This document shows, in pieces, positions 10,901-37,417 of a stretch of 64,000 nt of DNA; the stretch's first letter is position 1; the number at the start of each line of letters is the position of its first letter. The notes below the pieces were generated by a model, which was not told the DNA's origin, did no database searches, and saw only the letters and a list, made by a program, of their open reading frames with translations. A program made the translations under genes and the position numbers. Source of the stretch: Opisthocomus hoazin (Eukaryota; Chordata; Aves; Opisthocomiformes; Opisthocomidae); NCBI RefSeq assembly GCF_030867145.1, contig NC_134431.1, positions 10,989,089-11,053,088 of the forward strand, read 5' to 3'.

Positions 10901-13900
10901 TCACTGGTCTCACAACAATCTTTAAGACCCATTATGCCATGCAGCTCCTGTGCTGTCACCTGGCAGATGACTTCATCATCTGTCGGTATTCTTTAACTTT
11001 CTTCCATGAAGATGACTTTGGGAAAAGTCACCAGGAAGGGACCCAGTTTAGTCTGTATCAAGATGAACTGTCCCTTGACATAGAGTACTCTCCTTTTCTC
11101 TTTTTTTTAATAGAAAAAAATACTCATATTGAGCAGGTCTGTGATTAGGGCTGCTTAAGATAGGCTTGATTAGTTGGTTGGGATAACTTGAAAGGCTAGG
11201 TTGATCCCTTAGTCAGACCAATAAGAAATTTATCTGTCATAAGCAACACTTCATTTTCACTTGGAAGCTGGGCAGTCAAGGATCATGTTCTTTAGAGGTG
11301 ATGCAGTACTGCCATGACAAACTACATTCTTTCTGTGGATGCATTCAGATGGGATTTACTTAATGAAAGATGTTGATTAAAATGGAAAAGTCACCTAACT
11401 TCTGTATGTCAATAATTTATCACTTTCGAACAGTTTGTCTTTTGTACTTCTGCATTGTACAAGAAGTAATATAATTATTTTGACAGGATCCACCCATCAG
11501 AAGTACTGCCATATGCCTTCTTTGCAAGAGCAAGCAGAATGGTAAACTGGACTAGAAACGAGAGCTCTCCAAACGCATTGCAGTGACGACATGAAATTCA
11601 CCATGTAGTAAGTAAATCTGGTTATTTTCTTCCTGAGTATCGCCCAAGTAGTTCCACAGAAGTAGTGCGACAGAAGACCCCAAAGCATTCTCAAGCTGTG
11701 ACTGTATGAGCTCAGTCGAGATCTTTCCCATTCTGGAGTAAAAGTTGAAGTATCATTTAGTGCTCAGATCTTCACCTTCCTGAGAGCATAGCATTTTAGG
11801 GGGTAGATAACCATCCTCAGCTTCCCAGGAAACATCAAGTTCTCAACTGTGGTTTTGTCTGGGTTCACCTCCTAGGGATGTGACATGTTTGCAAAAAGTC
11901 AAAACAGGAAAGATGTTTGTGAGCCAAACACAAGGTTGCTTTGGGTTTTTTTTTATTATGATGCACCATTGATACTGATTTCTGTGGAACAGTCAGTGCA
12001 ACTAACCTTGCAGGAACAACCTTCAATTTTATTACCTTTGCCCACTGCCGCTTTGTTGAAATCCCTCTCTCAAGGGCTAAGTTTTCAGATCTAATTTTGG
12101 ATTAAAAGTTGCAATTCGGTTTCCTTCTCTCCAGTCCCGATATATTCCCCCCTGAACAGTAATAATCACAATCTATAAGAAGTTATAAATGGCCACCATG
12201 CTTGAAGAAAAATGTGGCAGGAAAAGAGGAGGAAATGATGACTGAAAAATTTCTGTGCTTTACAGAACTTCTGTGATTGCCTTCTTTATTTATTCATGTC
12301 TTCTACAGCATGGCACCTTCGAGGTAATACATTGTAAGACAATGATAAAGTTTGATAAGCAATCCTCTCCTCTGCGTATACCCTGTTCATACTGATCCTA
12401 ATGTTAGAATTTGCCTACAACTCTGGAATGCTAACCGTTGAAAAGCTGTTGTTGAAGTCATCAATGTATTGAACTCAGTAGGCAATCTGTCATTTAATTA
12501 ACTTGTGCCAAGATCTCAATCCATGCTTATACTTGGAATCCTGATAGACCCTTAAATAAATATTATTGATTAACCATCATTATTTTTTACTGTTGATATG
12601 CAGAAGGTTGTGCAACCTTGCAGTTGGCTTTCTACACAGTCCACTGGAAAATATATTTTATTATGCTTATGTTGTCAACTAGGTACATATTTACTGCAGG
12701 CTCAGATTAAAGCCTCATATTTAAAAAGAAACCAAACCACAGCTGAAGCCGATTCCCTCCAACCTCAGATCAGACGAATCCTCACCCACAGGCTTTCACA
12801 TTCAGTTGGATACGTTAATCAGACCTTGGTCATCTGAAGTGGTTGTCCCATCTTCAGAATCATAATGATCTGGGTCAGAGGGATTAAACTGCTTGACCTT
12901 GTGAATTACATATCTAAATCTTCATATGACTGAGAGTGACAAAATCCATACCTCAGGGTCTGAACCTGTATTGCATATCCCTGAGACACGGCTATTGAGG
13001 GTGCTAGGGGCACAAGGAGACCACAGCTGCTTGCAGTCCACCTGCCACATAATATACAGATAGTTGATCAGGTGCTAAGTCCTTGGACAAGAGGTGGTAT
13101 CAATTTTAGTAGCCCCCAATTATGTCTTTCATCTCACAGCTGGGCCTTCAGATTGTCTGATAAAAAAACTTCATGCTAATACAGGGCTGCTTTAGTCACT
13201 CAGCAGAGCTCTGACTGGGGACATGCACTCAGAAGTACTCTCAAACCAGAATGAAAGCACCAGACTTAGGTCAAGGATAATCTTAATGATATGCCATGAA
13301 AACTCCACAACCCATTCTTCTTTAACTTCAAGTCTGTTGGGACTACATGCTTGAAGCTTAGCACATGCTTTGGCTTTTCCAATGGGTTTGAACAACTGAG
13401 CCTGCTGTGTAAGATTTTTCATACATCACGTTGAATCTCTAATCCACAGTAACAGAACAAGAGGTCTTCCCAGAGCCTTGCCTGTCTGTCAGTGGAGGTA
13501 ATCAGTGTGCCATTCAGGGGAAAGTGAATATTATTGGTGCAAAATGTGAGTTACCTTCTTCCCCCTCTTCATTAAACATGCTCAACCAAATACACCCATG
13601 ATACATACTGATTTAAGCCAGGAAGGAATTAAAACTCCTGTTCTTGCCAAATGATTGAGTGCTTGCAGACACAGATTCCTAAGAAATTATAATAGAGCAA
13701 ATACATTAGCAGAGCATTTGTGCCTTCACAGGAATTGGATATGGATGTAATTAAGAAAAGCTGATTTATGTGAAACTGTAAAACCAGAGACATAAAATGA
13801 AAAATTCTCTGTAAATGCCAAGTCAGTGTTTTGTGGTGGCCAAAACGAGGCATATAGAGTATTACAATGGCATTAAGAAAGGAACTGAAAACTAAAATGC

Positions 13901-14133
13901 CACTATATAAATCCCTAGTACATGAATATTTAAGATGTGTGGAGTTCCAGGCACCTGGTCTCTAAAGATTATAGTAGAACTGTTGTTCTGCTAGTTTGCT
14001 ACTAACATTTTGAGAATAGCAATGTGTGGTGTGGCTTCTTGTCTGGCGAAATTAAAAATACAAGACTGAGTATGATGAGGGGATAAGCAGGGTTTATAAT
14101 AGGAAAAGGCAAATGGGAAACAAGAAATAGGGA
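7901..14133. other. AT-rich intergenic stretch, nothing recognised
   Basis: No coding exon, RNA gene or clear repeat was recognised in about 6.2 kb. Open frames here are all below 120 codons and unlike any family I know. The stretch lies between the first CpG island and the CR1 copy at 14134. Confidence 0.5.
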
Positions 14134-14845
14134 ACACAGAACCATCGAATGATTTAGGTTGGAAGGGACCTTAAAGATCTTCTGGTTCCAACCCCCCTGC
14201 TATGGGTAGGGACACCTTCCACCAGGTTGCTCAAAGCCCCATCCAACCTGGCCTTGAACACTGGCAGGGAGGGGGCAGCCACAGCTTCTCTGGGCAACCT
14301 GTGCCAGGACCTCACCACCCTCATAATGAAGAATTTCTGCCTCATCTCTAATCTAAATCTACCGTCTTTCAGCTTGAAGCTGTTACCCCTTGTCCTGTAA
14401 CTACACACCCTTGTAAAAAGTTCCTCCCCAGCTTTCTTGTAGGCCCCTTCAGGCACTGAAAGGCTGCTATAAGGTCTGCCGAGAACCTTCTCTTCTTCTA
14501 AGCTCTCTAAGCAGCTGGAACTCTCTCAGCCTTTCCTCCTAGGGGAGGTGCTCCAGCCCTTGGATCATTGTTGTGGCCTCCTCTGGCTCTGCTCCAACAG
14601 GTCCATGTCTTTCTTTGTGCTGAGGGCTCCAGAGCTGGACGCAGGACTCCCGGTGGGATCCCACCAGAGTGGAACAGAGGGGCAGAATCCCCTCCCTCAC
14701 CCTAACGGCCACACTGCTGGGGATGCAGCCCAGGGCATGGTTGGTCTTCTGGGCTGTGAGTGCATGTTGCTGGGTCATGTCCAGCTTTTCATCCACTAGT
14801 ACCCCGAAGTCCTTCTCAGCAGGGCTGCTCTCAATACTGGTTGAG
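14134..14845 (-). mobile_element. CR1 LINE fragment, decayed 3' end
   Basis: Read on the minus strand this is the 3' part of CR1: ORF2 C-terminal remnants followed by the conserved tail, whose complement reads GGTTGGAAGGGACCTTAAAG at the left end. Two protein pieces remain, 14154-14456 (with HRLPREAV-like and FKARLD-like CR1 C-terminal motifs) and 14539-14796 (the preceding CR1 segment). They are in shifted frames with many substitutions, so the copy is dead. It is 5'-truncated as usual for CR1. Confidence 0.9.
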
Positions 14846-17800
14846 AACGCCTGATGAACTTCTTAGGCAGTAAGTTTAAAATAAACAAAATAAAGTATTT
14901 CACAAAATACCTGTACTAAAATTGTTGAACTGATTACAGTAGAAACCAAAACTTTAAATGTATGCAAAAAGCAAATCCTTAGAAAACAGAAGGAATCATT
15001 AAAAGGTCCAGCCTTCTTGACCTCTGGCTCCAAAAGACCCTGTATTGCTGACTGTTGGTGTATCTGGGCAAAGATCATACTAGCTGTGTTTCTTACTTGC
15101 TTTCATTCTGCATCCATTGTTGAGCACTGTAAGAGATAGTATAGACACTCCTGCATAGCTTCGTTCTTATGTCAGAAGCCATTCTTGCCTTACAATACAT
15201 ACTGTTAATTTTGGGGCATTTATGTTAAGAATTTACAGAGGTGATCTTCAAATACAAAGAGGCTTGATTAAAAGCAGCTGAGAATAAATTCAAGTAACTC
15301 AGAGAGTTTCTATTAAAAGTTTAAATAGCACTAAGTGATGACTATTTCATCCCATTATTTGCTAAAAAGATACTAGCTTTATTAAACAAGGACCTCTATT
15401 AGAGCTCTGAACACTGGTTGCAGTATTACAGTATTTATTTTTCATGAACTCTCACAGCAGTGCATGCAAGAGAAAAGGTCAGCAATTAAATGCAGTCTTA
15501 GAGCTTGTTTTTGCAGTGTTTTCCTATGTACAGAACGCTGTTCAAGTACTGGTGAGGTTCTACAGCGCCAAATCTAAGTGCTCAAAGACAGGGAATACTG
15601 CAGAACTGGATGTTTTTAGTCACCTCAGTGGAGAAACTCATTGGAAAGAAAGTACTGCAGGCTAAGATTTGGGAAAAGATCAAAGGAGAGGTGATTTAGG
15701 CCAGTTCTGGGTAAAGATTCTGTTTTTTTTCCTAACTCAATATTAACAGCACACTGTTTTATGGTTCTCCCTTCTACAAGTGCATGGAAGGTCAAATGCA
15801 CAAACAACAGCTACCTTTTCTGAAGTTCAGGCTTTTAAAACTTACTGTAAGACAACTTGTGAAAGTGCGTTCAACATTCACTGAGTTACCTGCAGCCCAG
15901 TCCCCTGTTGTCTGAAGACACAGTCTCTTTGCTAGCATGGTTTTCGTGGCGTATATTGTGATATATATGTGTGTGTGTGTGTATGTATATTCCACTATCT
16001 CAGGGAAAGCCTATCTAATTCTGCTTCTTTCCACTGGATCCATGTATTAGTTCCTTTCAGTAGTGCCTTCTACAAGCAGCCTGGCGCAGGCTATTGAAAT
16101 CAGTTTCACTCTTGCAACCTTTTCTCATTTCAAGAAGTTCTGAAGAGTGTCTACTTGTGTCCTGATGCCATGAAGCCCTTATTTTCGTTTCTTTATAGCA
16201 CGTCTTTCTTGAGAACTTAAACACCATTACCTTTAAGCCTAATAAGAAATAGTAGCTATTTATCAAAGAACCAAACACAGCCCAGTCACATTTCAACTTT
16301 CACACACTAGAGCACACAAAATATGCCATGTATTATGATCATTCACATTCTGAAAGCTAAACCCTAATTCACAGCAATTAGATCATGAATACTAATGTAA
16401 TGGACTTTAGTTATATATCATAACATAAAAGTCTGAGAAAAATATGATCTTGCTGAGGCTCAATTTGTATTCTAGCAAATGGGTTTCAGAAGTATGTAAA
16501 TTTGAATAAACACCTAAAACCTCACTATTTGGTCATTAAAAACTTCATATCTATTTTCAGCTTAAAAATGTTGATTTTACCCATGAAACTTCCACATGAA
16601 ACTTAAAAATAGATGAAACCTATTTACTGGAGATTTCAGTGGTCCTTTAGACCCAGAGATTTCTTTCTGTATATATTAGCAGATCTGATTAGCTGCACCA
16701 AATAAAATTATATATCATTTGCTGGAAAAGTACAGGGAAATGTCACAAAATGTACAGTTAAGTCACTGTAATCCAGTTACATGTAGATTCAAAACCTACA
16801 ACTACTTTTTTTATTATTTTAAAGCAAATTAAATATGAAGCATTTGCTCTGAATAGTCAGGAAAGAAGAAGAACACCAGAATCTGTACAGCTTCACTAAA
16901 GAACAAAGGAATACCTCTAGAACAGTCCACCAGAAAATAAACTTTTGTTTTAAAGTTGTAATTATTTTTTGTGATGACTACCTGAAATATGAATTTATCA
17001 TTTATCTACACTTTCTAAAAATTTTTCTAATATTAACAACTGTATCTAGTGACCTAAAGGAATGCAGACACACACAAGCCAAACAGGTGTAATTGTCAAG
17101 ACATTTGTTGCTTCTCCTCTCCTGCCATTAATTTTCTGATGCAGGTATCCACAAAACTACCCTCCCCCCTCCCACACAACGTGAACATACTTTTGTCATA
17201 TACACAAAGCCATTATCAGAGTAATTTCATCCTCCTGCTTACTTCTTCCTCCCTCCCCTCAAGTGCATATCTGATTGCAAGGGCTTCATAATTTCAGAGT
17301 TCTGGCTATATCAAACCATGAAACAAAAAAATAGCATTAGTCTGTTTGTATTTCATCCATCAGAATCTGGAACAAATACAGATTTTACATTGTAAATTGT
17401 TATTTGACATAAGAAAAATTTCTCAAATTTCTTCAGTGAGGTGAACTGGGTCTTCTGTCACCCTAAAGTTGGGTGAGATGTCACACTCCTGTTCTACAGA
17501 TTCAAAAAATTTTTAGTTTCTGAAGAAAATAGGAAAAGGGAATCATCTGCTTCTAGACAAACACATAGAAGACAAATTATTCCAAACATACAATTCTCTT
17601 TCTTATCCAAAGAACATGCCTTCTTTCCAGGCTAGGAACAGTTTTACAAAGACCAAATCTCTGTACTCATCTGTATTTCCTCTGAAACTACACAAGCTAT
17701 TATCAGTTCTGTAGAGACTGTTCTATATATCTGTTTTAAGACACAGGTACATATGTGCTGAGGAAAGAAAGGGAACTAATTGGTATACATTTAAAATACT

Positions 17801-17984
17801 ATCTGCAAACCACAGAAAGGTAAGATAAATTATGTAATTTTTTTTGTCCTTGCTTGTCTTTATTTCAAAATCATAATTTAGTTTCTGCTGAATAATGATT
17901 CATTTCTAAATGCAAAAATCATTTAGCTTTGTGTTCTTTATTAAGACTTCATTATTTTTACAAAAATAGAATAGAGCATAAGTC
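14846..17984. other. Intergenic stretch downstream of DPM1
   Basis: AT-rich sequence with no recognised gene. It contains a small AT/TG microsatellite near 15957-15990 ((TG)7 core at 15968-15982) and several short A/T runs. Confidence 0.5.
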
Positions 17985-18021
17985 TTTATTAGTTTTTATT
18001 TTAACATACAGTTCATTTATT
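17985..18021 (-). terminator. DPM1: Cluster of polyadenylation signals for DPM1
   Basis: Three AATAAA hexamers on the minus strand, at 18016-18021, 17995-18000 and 17985-17990, lie about 180-220 bp past the DPM1 stop codon. They predict a short 3' UTR. The cleavage site itself cannot be fixed from sequence. Confidence 0.5.
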
Positions 18022-18201
18022 TTGAAAGGAGCATTTAGGGATACAATATATTTAGTTTATTATTGGTGGTTCGTTTAATTGTTCACTTATAGCAGGTCTT
18101 CTGGACACCACACAAATTATCAAGCTTCTGCTATTATACATTAAAAATCACACAGATGTCAGAAAATGTTTTTCTAAAAAAGTTAATTTAGGAATAAACT
18201 A

Positions 18202-30146
<11,945 letters not shown>

Positions 30147-33100
30147 AAATTTAAATGGTGAAAAAAATATGAATTTTCATAGTAAATTCCATAGGGTTTC
30201 ATCTTCTCTGTTTAGTGACTAGATTATGTGGATAAAACAGGATATAGAAACACCAAGTTGCTTTTTTAATGCTAATTTTTTTCAAAAAAATTATGTATTT
30301 TTGTAAATAACTTTTTTTATAAAAATGTGAAACTGTCTACAGAAATGGAAAGAAATGTGTTTCTTAGTTATTATTTAATAGTGAAAACTTGGAATAACTA
30401 CTGAATTGTGCGTATGATAATTGAGAATGACTCCTAATTATTAATTATACCCTGGAGAATGCCAAAGCACAGGAGTCAAGTGTTGAAAGTTTTTACTCAT
30501 TCTTGGGACTGCCTAACAAATTAAAACAGTGCACGCAGTGGTTAAAAAAAGCAACTAGCTATTAATCTGTAGCTGGTCAGTAGCAGTATTAAACCTGTCA
30601 TACGGAATTGCCAAGACAATGCTGACAAGACTATTTCAGTCAACATCTTTTAGTTCTCTGTGGAAGTGTTGTGTATTTCTGAAAGACCAAGTGCTCGCTG
30701 CAAATAACAGCACCTACAGCAAGGGTGTTCTGTTAAGAACTTTAAGTGCCATCCACTCTCCTTTGCTGGCTGGCAAAAAAGTGTGTTCCCTGACTTGCAT
30801 TGGAGAAACTGACGTTAAATGTTAATAAGGCATAAGTTTGAGCACAGAAGGTTTGTAAAACATACAGAAGATGCTTTAGTGAGGTCTTAGAACATTTCAG
30901 AGATTGAGAGATGAAGAGGAGCTGAGAGGAAAAAAATAGGTATGTGACCTCCCTGCTGCAAGTACAAAGACATATTTTGTAAGTTTTCTCCCTGTTTGTT
31001 GTGGTAATTGCGTATACCCAGTTGTACTGCGTTGTTTTGTTAACTGGCATGAAGAGCTGTGCATATCTAAAAAGTTCTCATAGACAAACTGAGTGAAGAA
31101 GAAAGAGAAATAAATAGTTTCTCAACAGAGAGCTGCCTGAGTCCTCATCACTTAAGCATAGTAATTATCTTCTTATTGTGTTAATTAAGGTATGGATTTC
31201 CTTTACTTTGTGAGGAGGAAAAGAATGCCTGTCAGGACTAATCTTTGCATTATACAAGGGCAAAAAAAGATTAGTATCATTATAATTACTAGTGAAAAAG
31301 GCATATTTTAGTAAAATAAAGTTGAGAACATCCACACCGCCTACTTTATTATAACATGCTGTGTGTTCTAGCAATAATAATTGTAGTCTCTTATCAGGGA
31401 AATAGTTACATAGATATATAAATACAGAGTCATATCTCTTGCAATTTAGAGGACAATGAGAACATTGAAGGCTGTGTCTTAAAGTAAGCATTAGTGATTT
31501 GTGGTGTGTCATGAGAGGGTCAGAAGTCAAGACCTTTTAAGACAGGCTGTGGAGGCTTGGTTCAGTCAGAACATCTGGCTGCTGGTGGGTTTCAGCTTTT
31601 GGGAATTAGAAACCAGAGGGACTTGTTTGAAGTAACTGGCCTGTGTTTTCATTTTTCTTTCTTTCCTGTGATGTCAAGAAGAGACTGAAACATAAAGGTA
31701 ACGGTAGCGATTATTCTCTAACATTCAACCTTCCAATGCTAACAGCAGGTGCTATGTCACGTGTCCACCTGACCTGAAAAGCTGATGCTTTGAGTCATTC
31801 AAAGTCGGGGTGAACCTATGAACTTGGGGAGAAGGGAAAGACTTTTTAAATCCAAATCTGAGTGCTTCTCCGGGGAATAGAAATCGTGTGAAGTCCTTTC
31901 CCTTGTTAAAACATTTTAGCAGCAGATGTATGCAGACTCTGGGAAAGTAAAAGGTGGTGACTTTAAAGCCTGTGGTGTTTGGTGGAGGACTTCTTGTAGC
32001 AAATTTGTAACTGCGTTTCTTGTAGCACATTTTCAAGCAGGAAACCAGACCGTGAGTCTTTGTGCTGTATAGAAAACAATTAACACCTCAAGGAGCTGGA
32101 GAACTCTGTGGAAAAATGGTGAAAGCGGTGAATGAAAATGGACCAAGAACATAGAACAATATCAAAACTGGCAGAAGAAGTAAATGCACCACGTCAAGTC
32201 AGGCTGATGAGAGACAAACTTTCAAGGATCTTTTCTATTAAAACAGCTTTTTAGAATCTGCAGGGACCAAGGTCGCAAGTTCTTACAGGAGTACAGCATC
32301 TGAAATGCAACTGTTAATTTTGCATAAAGAGGAGTGTGAGAAAGTATGGGGAGTCTGGAGATTTATGCAAAACTAATTGGGCCACACAGTGCAGTGACAG
32401 TTATTCTGGAAAGAACTAGTGGCTCAGTTCTGATCTCAAAGGAGTATGCAAACTGTAGGTTTCTCTGGGGAAAAAAGAAGTGTTCTCTTCACTTAGGATA
32501 GCAATTAAATTCTTAGCAAATAGGAAAACATCTGCCATGCATCTTATATAAAGATGGGGCCCGTAGTGATTGTCAAAATTTCATTCTTTGCATGCTGGGG
32601 ATTTATTTTTTTTTTAAAGTTGAATTCCTTTTTTTCCCCTTGATTTGCTGATGTGTGATACCCAAGTCTTCCTGTAAATACAGTCCTCTCTCTTTTTGGA
32701 GATTGGCTGAAAAATCAAGGGTCATAGGATCGTAACTAAGCCAAAAACTTCTTATTGTTGGAAACTTATCTTTTGTTTTGACTTGCTTGCTTTCTTGAAC
32801 TCTGTAATCTGTTTACCAGGAAGTATAATAGCGGAACTCTATTTAGAAATTTTAACAGAAGCAATAAAACTGTATCATTTTGTGTTGCTGCCAAAGTACT
32901 GTCTAAATATTGGTACATGTTGACATTGTGAATGAAGACAAGCTGCGTTATTCAAGGAGCTTATATCATAGTTGGTCTAAGATGTGTTATCAGAAAGGAT
33001 AAGGTCGGTCAGCAGAGTATTTTTCTCTTTGTCCTTTGCTCTTGGTGTTGTGAGGTTGTTTTTCGCTTGTTGGTTATATTCTCTCTTAAAATAGCTTACT

Positions 33101-36100
33101 AGAGTTTGGCCTGGGAACTAAACAGGAGACAGATTCCTGGTAGAGGTTTCGGGTAATAGAAAGTGGCTGCAGCATTTATTCTGAATTGCTGCATTTTAAT
33201 GCCTCCCACATGTAGGTCTGTGGGACAGCTTCACAGTTCAGGCACAGAGTTAAATATCTAAACTTGCTTTGTCTGGGAGGGTGGTTATTATTTTAAGGCA
33301 AGGCAAATCAAGCTGGTCTAGCTTTCAGTCTTCATGCAAGGTACTAGTGTGCCTTGTTAAGCTGAAATTCTCCTTATTTTGGTGTCAGGAATCTCAAAGC
33401 TCCAATAAATTCAACACTGATCTGCTGTCAAAGTGTATGATTAAAAAACAAACAAACAAACAAACCCAGCTGTTAATGGAACTATTTGTGGACCAATGTA
33501 TGAGGGATGTGTCCAAAACTAGTTCTCAAAGTTTGTGTAACAGAATTTTAGGTGTGTGAGCATCTTTATTATTATCGTATTGGTAAGCATAATTTCTAAT
33601 AAAAATTCAACTGTTTAAAACAAAACTATGCACTAGGTGCTTAAAATACTGCAAGCACAGATTTGTCTTTTTTTAAATATGAAAGCTGTAAGCTGTCCTT
33701 CGTAAAGCTACATCAGGAAAAACAATTTTAAGGACATTTGCTAGGTGGCACTGCAAGTTAATAAACCAAATCATTCTCTAGGTTGCAAGATGCAATTGAA
33801 CCTTAGCAAGAGCTGAAGTTTGCTTGTAAAAATGCATTGTTGTACAGTTCTTTTGAAAAAAGACCGGGAAAATAGAACAAAATGGGGCAGGGCAACTGAA
33901 TAGTAAATACAATATTCCAAGAAAAAAATAATGGAAATCACCCTTCTAGGGTAAGTTGTCAAAGCATTATTTTTTTCAGAAACTTAACCTGAGGGTTTTT
34001 TTCACATGCTATTTTGAAATGCTTTTGCTGCCAAAATGGATAATTGTACAGAAAAGGGCTATTAGAAACACGAGCACAAAATTAATTGTAGATTTAAAAT
34101 CTACAAAGAGTCACTGCCAGTACATTCTGAATATTGCTGAAAAGTGCTGCAGATTTTCTTACCTGATTAGGGCAGGGTTTTTTTTAAAAGTCAAGCATAT
34201 CTGTTTTTTGTCCTTCTTGTTTTGTGAAATGGAACTTAAGGCATAAAATCTGAAAACAAAAAAGAAAAAAAATCCTCGAAGTCAGAAAATCCCCACACAA
34301 TGAGTCGGGCTTCTTTGGAAAACAAGAACTGAACTTGCAGATGTGATGTATCGAAACAAGCCCAGAACTCAGGCACGTTCCTGTGGTAACGAAACTAGGT
34401 TGTGAACCTTAGCGTCCCATGTAGTACTGTAGAAATGTTTGATGTCTGTCCTCAGTGTTTAAAACATTAAAAAAAAAAATCCTGCAAATGTGTTCAATGC
34501 AAATGTGATGAATGCACCTTACAACAGCAAGCTGTTTCTGCAGAAAGTTCACCTAACAAAAGCAGCAATGGGCTGTTCACTTCTAGGTCTCTAAAGAAAA
34601 GTGGAGTAACAGAAGTGATGAAACAAGGGGATGAAAATAAGCATATTCATTTGTTCAAAGCTATAATTGTAAGCATCTTTTAACTCGGGATTTATTAAAA
34701 TAGATTTGAAAGTTTTTAGAATCTGTAGCTTCATGTGTGGGATTAAGCTTGTATTCCTTTAGTTCTGTAGTGGCATTATGCTAGCCGTGGAGAGTCCAGC
34801 AGACCTCTTGGTTCAGGGATATAAATCCAAAGGAGACGATTTGTGAAGTCATGGCGCTTGCATCAGTTTGAATGCTTGTGATTTTCATTGAAATCCAGGT
34901 GCTGGTCAGAATATAGAAATGAAAAGATGGTGGCTTTGTTATTTCCTGCAGTAGACTCTTGCAGTATTACATGTGAAATGGCTTAAATCACGTCCTGGTT
35001 AATTAGGTGAGTTGTTCCTGAAACTGAGTCATTCTGTCACTGGAGATTAAAGACTTGCTTATCACTGTATATTGTAGAAAAGTTTGAGTCATTACTGTGT
35101 TAGCATGAACTTTATTGGTGTCACTTGATTTACGCATGTGTCTGACTTACTAGCTCGGTGCTTGAAGCAGAATGAAAGAACCCGCGCGAGGGGAGCAGTG
35201 GGTGCTGCACTGTTTTTATGAAATTGCCAGCTGGGTTCACCAGTGTGTGTGTGGGCCATGGCAGTGTTTCTCAGTTGGTGGCCTTTAAGACACCAGAAGA
35301 TGATCTTTATAGTGACTGGGGAAAAAAAAGTGTATGTGCTCCAGTGCATTGGAACAAAATGCAGCAAGACAGTTTAACACTCTCAGAAAAAAAACTGAAA
35401 AAACCCCACCCTGCTGTTGAGATCCCCTTCACCCCAAAGCAACTGGTTTCTCCAAAAGATACTGGGCTTGTCCTTTTGCCTGGATATAATTGTGTCTGTG
35501 ACTTGGTAGTAACAGGAAGACAAATGTTGAACTCTTTCTCGGAAAAGATTTTTGTTCATGCAGATGGAAGTTTATAAAGGTTTTTTTTAACACTTCTATG
35601 CCAGATGTTAAAAAAAAAAAAACAACAACCAAAAAAACCCAAAATAACCCTTGCAATTTGAAGATGCTAATATTTTTAATCTTTTGATGTCAGGTATTAC
35701 TTTTAGTAGTACTTTTAGAAAGTTCTCTTAAAATCTAGGACTATGACCAATAGCTGTCCATAATTTACAGCTTTGTAATAGTTAATTGCCATTACATTTA
35801 CCCTGATTCAATGGTTGAATTCGTGCTGACCAATTCTATTGTGTCGAAAGTTTAGTCCTAGTAACATTCTTACAGAATCTGTGTTGTATGACTACTCATG
35901 TCATTGGTTGCTGTTTTATTCTTTTTACAAGATTTTAATCTGAAGCTGCTCTGCTGGGGCCTGCTGATGTCAGCAGTAGAGTTATGATACACTTGGAAGA
36001 GCTGTGGATCGTAATGTTACATGGATTTGCTTTTTCTTCTGGAGTAAGAATATGTTTGGCCTCTGCATTCCTTCCTGTGTGACACTGAAAACTTTTGCCT

Positions 36101-37043
36101 TCTATTCCCATGTGATCACCTAATAGTAATAAAAGGTGGCAGCTGTTTCTTGTGGGAGAAGGCAAATGGGTGGATCTACAGCAGGTCACATTTATCTGAG
36201 AAGGACTCCTATCTGAGTGAGAGGAAACTGAAGAGGAATAATGTGATATCATTCACCTACAAACCGTTTTTTGTGTATTTCAGAAAGAACAATTACTTTG
36301 TAAAATGTAATGCACTTGGGGCTGTCTTGTAAATACAAAGATTTTGGCATCACTGTTTACTGTAGTAAAACAAATCCACCAAAACACAAAACTTTACAAG
36401 AAAACGCCTCAGCTTCACTTGTTTATTTTTGCTGTAGGCAATTAATTGTTTTCTTCAAAGTGCTGATAATGAAAACATACTTTTGATTCCTGGCCCAGTT
36501 TGCAGTTTGCTTGTAATTTACTGAAAACTGGTGAAGAACAAGAGAGTAAACAATAACAAGGTATTCTATGGTTAGGATGCATGCCTGCAAGCAGGCTGTT
36601 TTAGCAGATAGTTTGTAGTTACCTGCTTAGTAATGTGAAAATTTGCTGCCTATTGGCAAGTGATTGCTCAATGAATATGCTGAACTTTACCTGTTTTACA
36701 GGCGTCAGACTCATGGATCCATTTTAGTAAATGCAAGACAAAGTGCAGCTTCACACTCCAGGTTGTGGTGTTGACAAGCCCTCGAAGCCCTGGAGCTGCA
36801 TAGCTTTATTGCTGAGACCAAAGCATATCTGAGCATCCAGGTTTGCAGTGGTTACTCAGGCAAGTTAATTGTTGCGTGAGGGGAAGTCTCACCCATGCTG
36901 TGAAGCGGTGCACTGAGATAAAGAGCAAGATCATCCTTTGCTCTGCCGGTCGAAGTTCTTCCCATGCAGAAACCCTGCCTGCTGGAAGTAGTATCAGTTG
37001 CTATGTGCACTGAGTAGGAAAGAAACAAACTGACTGCACTGCC
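30147..37043. other. MOCS3 3' UTR and intergenic stretch
   Basis: The MOCS3 3' UTR starts here. Possible polyadenylation hexamers are ATTAAA at 30520-30525 and 30588-30593 and AATAAA at 31109-31114 and 31315-31320; I cannot tell which is used. A (CAAA)n tract lies at 33443-33465. No coding exon was recognised. A 119-codon ATG frame at 35218-35577 resembles nothing I know. Confidence 0.5.
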
Positions 37044-37074
37044 TTTTTTTTTTTTGTGTTTTTTTTTTTTTTTT
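37044..37074 (+). repeat. Poly-T rich tract
   Basis: Two T runs of 12 and 16 nt separated by GTG, so low complexity. It could be the complement of an old poly-A tail, but no retrocopy was recognised beside it. Confidence 0.85.
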
Positions 37075-37361
37075 AATTACAGGGCTTCAGTCAGAAATAA
37101 TAGAGTAGTTTTGAAATGACAGAGTTCAATAAAAAGCACGTCACGAAAGAGGGTAGCTGGGAGAAGAAGAAGAAAAGGGCGATCAACAGCAGCATTAACT
37201 ATGGCTGGAGGCTATCTAGAGTTCCTCAGAGGTAGTACCAGTCCTCTGAATTTTTGGTGGCCATGATGTGGTCATACTCTTCCTCCTACATTAAGACTAG
37301 GAGAAATGTTAACATACATTAGGGTGGCAAAATTTGGAGCACGGTTAGCAAACACTAATGT

Positions 37362-37417
37362 AAACCACAGGAAAACACACACACAAACTGGTTTGTGGTA
37401 TTAACCTTCTGTGGTTT
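37362..37417. repeat. Nested inverted repeats with three RUNX-type motifs
   Basis: AAACCACAG (37362-37370) pairs perfectly with CTGTGGTTT (37409-37417). Between them CACAAAC (37382-37388) pairs with GTTTGTG (37391-37397) across two bases. The arms and the inner copy contain AACCACA/TGTGGT, the RUNX consensus, three times in 56 bp. Confidence 0.6.

Noticed and set aside
35218-35577. 119-codon ATG frame on the plus strand
   Set aside because: No recognisable family or domain and no clear promoter or splice context; length is not exceptional for the region.
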